Shown one piece after another: positions 5,203 through 6,027 of a stretch of 6,027 nt of DNA. The translations under genes were made by a program, and so were the position numbers. The notes under the pieces are model-generated. The model ran no database searches. It saw nothing but the letters and a program-made list of their open reading frames with translations, and was not told the origin of the DNA. The stretch comes from Chloroflexota bacterium (GTDB taxonomy: Bacteria; Chloroflexota; Anaerolineae; B4-G1). The DNA lies in NCBI GenBank assembly GCA_003648085.1, contig QMOC01000177.1, forward strand, positions 1-6,027, given 5' to 3'. Position 1 is the stretch's first letter; each line of letters opens with the position of its first letter.

Positions 5203-5571
5203 GTGCGACGGGAGCGCGAGCGTGTGCCGCCTTACTTCGAGGAGTTCATTCACAGCGAAATACAGCGACTGGAGGATGCCATCCGGCGCAATGGTGAACG
5301 CATCGAAGAAACGAGTGCGCAACTCAACCAGCGCATCGAAGAAACGAGTGCGCAACTTAACCAGCGCATCGAAGAAACGAGTGCGCAACTCAACCAGCGC
5401 ATTGACGACTTGCGGTTGTACGCGGATCAACGCTTCGCACAGATAGATCAGCGCTTCGACCGCTTGGAGACGAGTCTGGAGCAGATGAGCACACGCTTCC
5501 GCAACTGGACACTCGCAGCATTTACTCTGCTGGGGATTTTGATCACAGTGCTGAGTTTCTTGCTGCGCTGA
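5203..5571 (+). CDS. tail-anchored coiled-coil protein with 11-residue repeats
   Basis: This frame of 122 codons starts at GTG 5203, without its own good ribosome site. A charged N-terminal helix (RRERERVPPYFEEFIHSEIQ) leads to three tandem copies of RIEETSAQLNQ (residues 33-65). Degenerate units of the same kind follow (RIDDLRLYADQ, RFDRLETSLEQ), together forming a long predicted coiled coil with 11-residue periodicity. Residues about 102-121 (NWTLAAFTLLGILITVLSFL) form one C-terminal membrane span ending Leu-Arg, so the coil should project into the cytoplasm. No enzymatic motif is present. Such proteins are usually annotated as hypothetical; a scaffolding or membrane-tethering role is only a guess. 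Its real start is probably ATG 5110 if the amber codon is an error or is read through. Confidence 0.75.
   Translation: MRRERERVPPYFEEFIHSEIQRLEDAIRRNGERIEETSAQLNQRIEETSAQLNQRIEETSAQLNQRIDDLRLYADQRFAQIDQRFDRLETSLEQMSTRFRNWTLAAFTLLGILITVLSFLLR
5299..5397 (+). repeat. three tandem 33-bp repeats within the coiled-coil gene
   Basis: The copies at 5299-5331, 5332-5364 and 5365-5397 each encode RIEETSAQLNQ. Copies 1 and 3 are identical and copy 2 differs by one silent base (CTT for CTC), so the expansion is recent or kept uniform. A fourth copy begins CGCAT at 5398 and then diverges. The length is a multiple of three, so copy-number change keeps the frame and lengthens or shortens the coil by one 11-residue unit. 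Confidence 0.95.
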
Positions 5572-5871
5572 AAGGTTGCCGGGGGCACATCCGGCGGGAG
5601 CAGAGCCCGGAGGAGGGCGTTCCCGCGAGGCGAATCCGACGTGCTCTCCCCGGAATCCGTCCCCCTCTCGCCATCGCTGGAGAGGAGACATTGCCACACA
5701 TTCTCCTGTTCTGCCTGCAAGTGATTCATCCCCGATGATGCCTACGGCATCCACCGAGACACCGTCAAGGCTTTTGCCATCTGACTGCACAGCGTCTACC
5801 AACCCCTCCCAGTGCGGAACTATCCACCATGCACTTGCCGGAGTGACCCAATAAAGGGCCCGTGGAAGTGC
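5572..5871. other. intergenic stretch without a convincing gene
   Basis: About 300 bases between the coiled-coil gene and the phosphate transporter promoter. Frames that are open on both strands here have poor codon use and no recognisable motif. GCCGG...CCGGC at about 5578-5595 and CCTCTC...GAGAGG (5664-5669 with 5680-5685) can form small hairpins, but neither is followed by a T-run, so no intrinsic terminator is evident. It may contain decayed sequence. Confidence 0.5.
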
Positions 5872-5899
5872 TTGCCCAGTCCTATCTATGTGCTATAAT
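5872..5899 (+). promoter_or_regulatory. extended -10 promoter of the phosphate transporter gene
   Basis: A perfect TATAAT at 5894-5899 is preceded by TGC, an extended -10. TTGCCC (5872-5877) is a partial -35, 16 bases away. Initiation would fall at about 5906, right at the ATG (5907), implying a leaderless or nearly leaderless message. Confidence 0.65.
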
Positions 5900-5906
5900 T
5901 TAACCT

Positions 5907-6027
5907 ATGTCACCATTGCTGATTGCCTTTATCGCTACAGCCCTGGCGTTCGACTTCCTGAACGGCTTTCATGATAGCGCCAATATCGTCGCGACGATGA
6001 TCTCGTCGCGCGCGATGAGCCCCCGAC
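5907..6027 (+). CDS. pit: PiT-family inorganic phosphate transporter (partial, 3' end off window)
   Basis: The first 40 codons of an integral membrane protein run off the right edge. PiT transporters (PHO-4 family) move phosphate, often as a metal-phosphate complex, across the inner membrane with protons or sodium. The hydrophobic start MSPLLIAFIATALAFDFLNG runs into the family signature: FDFLNGFHDSANIVAT at residues 15-30 matches the FDFxNGFHDxANxIAT motif, with the conserved aspartate, asparagine and histidine of the transport path. ATG 5907 has no Shine-Dalgarno sequence upstream and lies at the predicted transcription start. No PhoU-like gene is visible to the left; one might lie downstream. 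Which ion is coupled cannot be told from this fragment. Confidence 0.9.
   Translation, partial: MSPLLIAFIATALAFDFLNGFHDSANIVATMISSRAMSPR

Noticed and set aside
5299..5397. CRISPR-like array
   Set aside because: The 33-bp units are directly adjacent with no spacers, are not palindromic, and are in phase with a coding frame.
5664..5685. REP-like hairpin CCTCTC...GAGAGG
   Set aside because: Only six pairs with a 10-base loop and a single copy in the window; cannot be called a repeat family from this alone.
5194..5802. Minus-strand frame of 202 codons covering the repeat region
   Set aside because: Antisense to the coiled-coil gene; its FDALVELRTRF repeats are the mirror of the 33-bp units, and the plus strand has the promoter and membrane anchor.
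5576..5854. Plus-strand frame of 92 codons after the coiled-coil gene
   Set aside because: TTG start, no ribosome site, Ser/Pro/Thr-rich low-information translation, no motif.

Overview
The window reads as ordinary chromosomal DNA from a GC-rich free-living bacterium. Gene style (GTG starts, tightly overlapping genes, near-consensus TTGxxx/TATAAT promoters, membrane-anchored clan GH-A hydrolase, tail-anchored coiled-coil protein) most resembles the Chloroflexota. That assignment is an impression from protein style, not a search result. No phage, plasmid, insertion sequence or CRISPR array is visible.

Left part, minus strand (1-1731): the 5' end of a gene for the NuoJ subunit of respiratory complex I runs off the left edge. 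It has a good ribosome site, a possible tiny membrane ORF overlapping its start, and a plausible promoter about 225 bases upstream. To its right lies a broken, unrecognised reading frame (712-953). It sits directly downstream of an intact class I SAM-dependent methyltransferase gene, which has its own promoter.

Centre, plus strand (1742-5054): a promoter back to back with the methyltransferase promoter drives tRNA-Asn(GTT), which is followed by a compact intrinsic terminator. Eight bases past the terminator stem-loop's T-run begins a membrane-anchored GH-A-type glycoside hydrolase-like protein. A new promoter then serves a tight three-gene unit: a 46-residue unknown protein, a membrane-anchored nucleoside hydrolase-like protein with altered active-site residues, and a histidine phosphatase. 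The last two overlap by ATGA and the first two by one base. A phosphatase next to a nucleoside hydrolase hints at nucleotide breakdown or salvage at the membrane, but this is inference.

Right part, plus strand (5042-6027): an extended -10 promoter leads to a 29-codon ORF ending in an amber codon. The same frame then continues into a coiled-coil protein with three nearly identical 11-residue repeats and a C-terminal membrane anchor, so the pair may be one gene split by a nonsense change. After about 320 bases with no convincing gene, another extended -10 promoter sits almost directly on the ATG of a PiT-type phosphate transporter that runs off the right edge, suggesting a leaderless message.

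I see no clearly new multi-gene system. The points most worth a second look are the amber-split coiled-coil gene, the unusual nucleoside hydrolase, the frameshifted remnant after the methyltransferase, and the tRNA/terminator/hydrolase junction.
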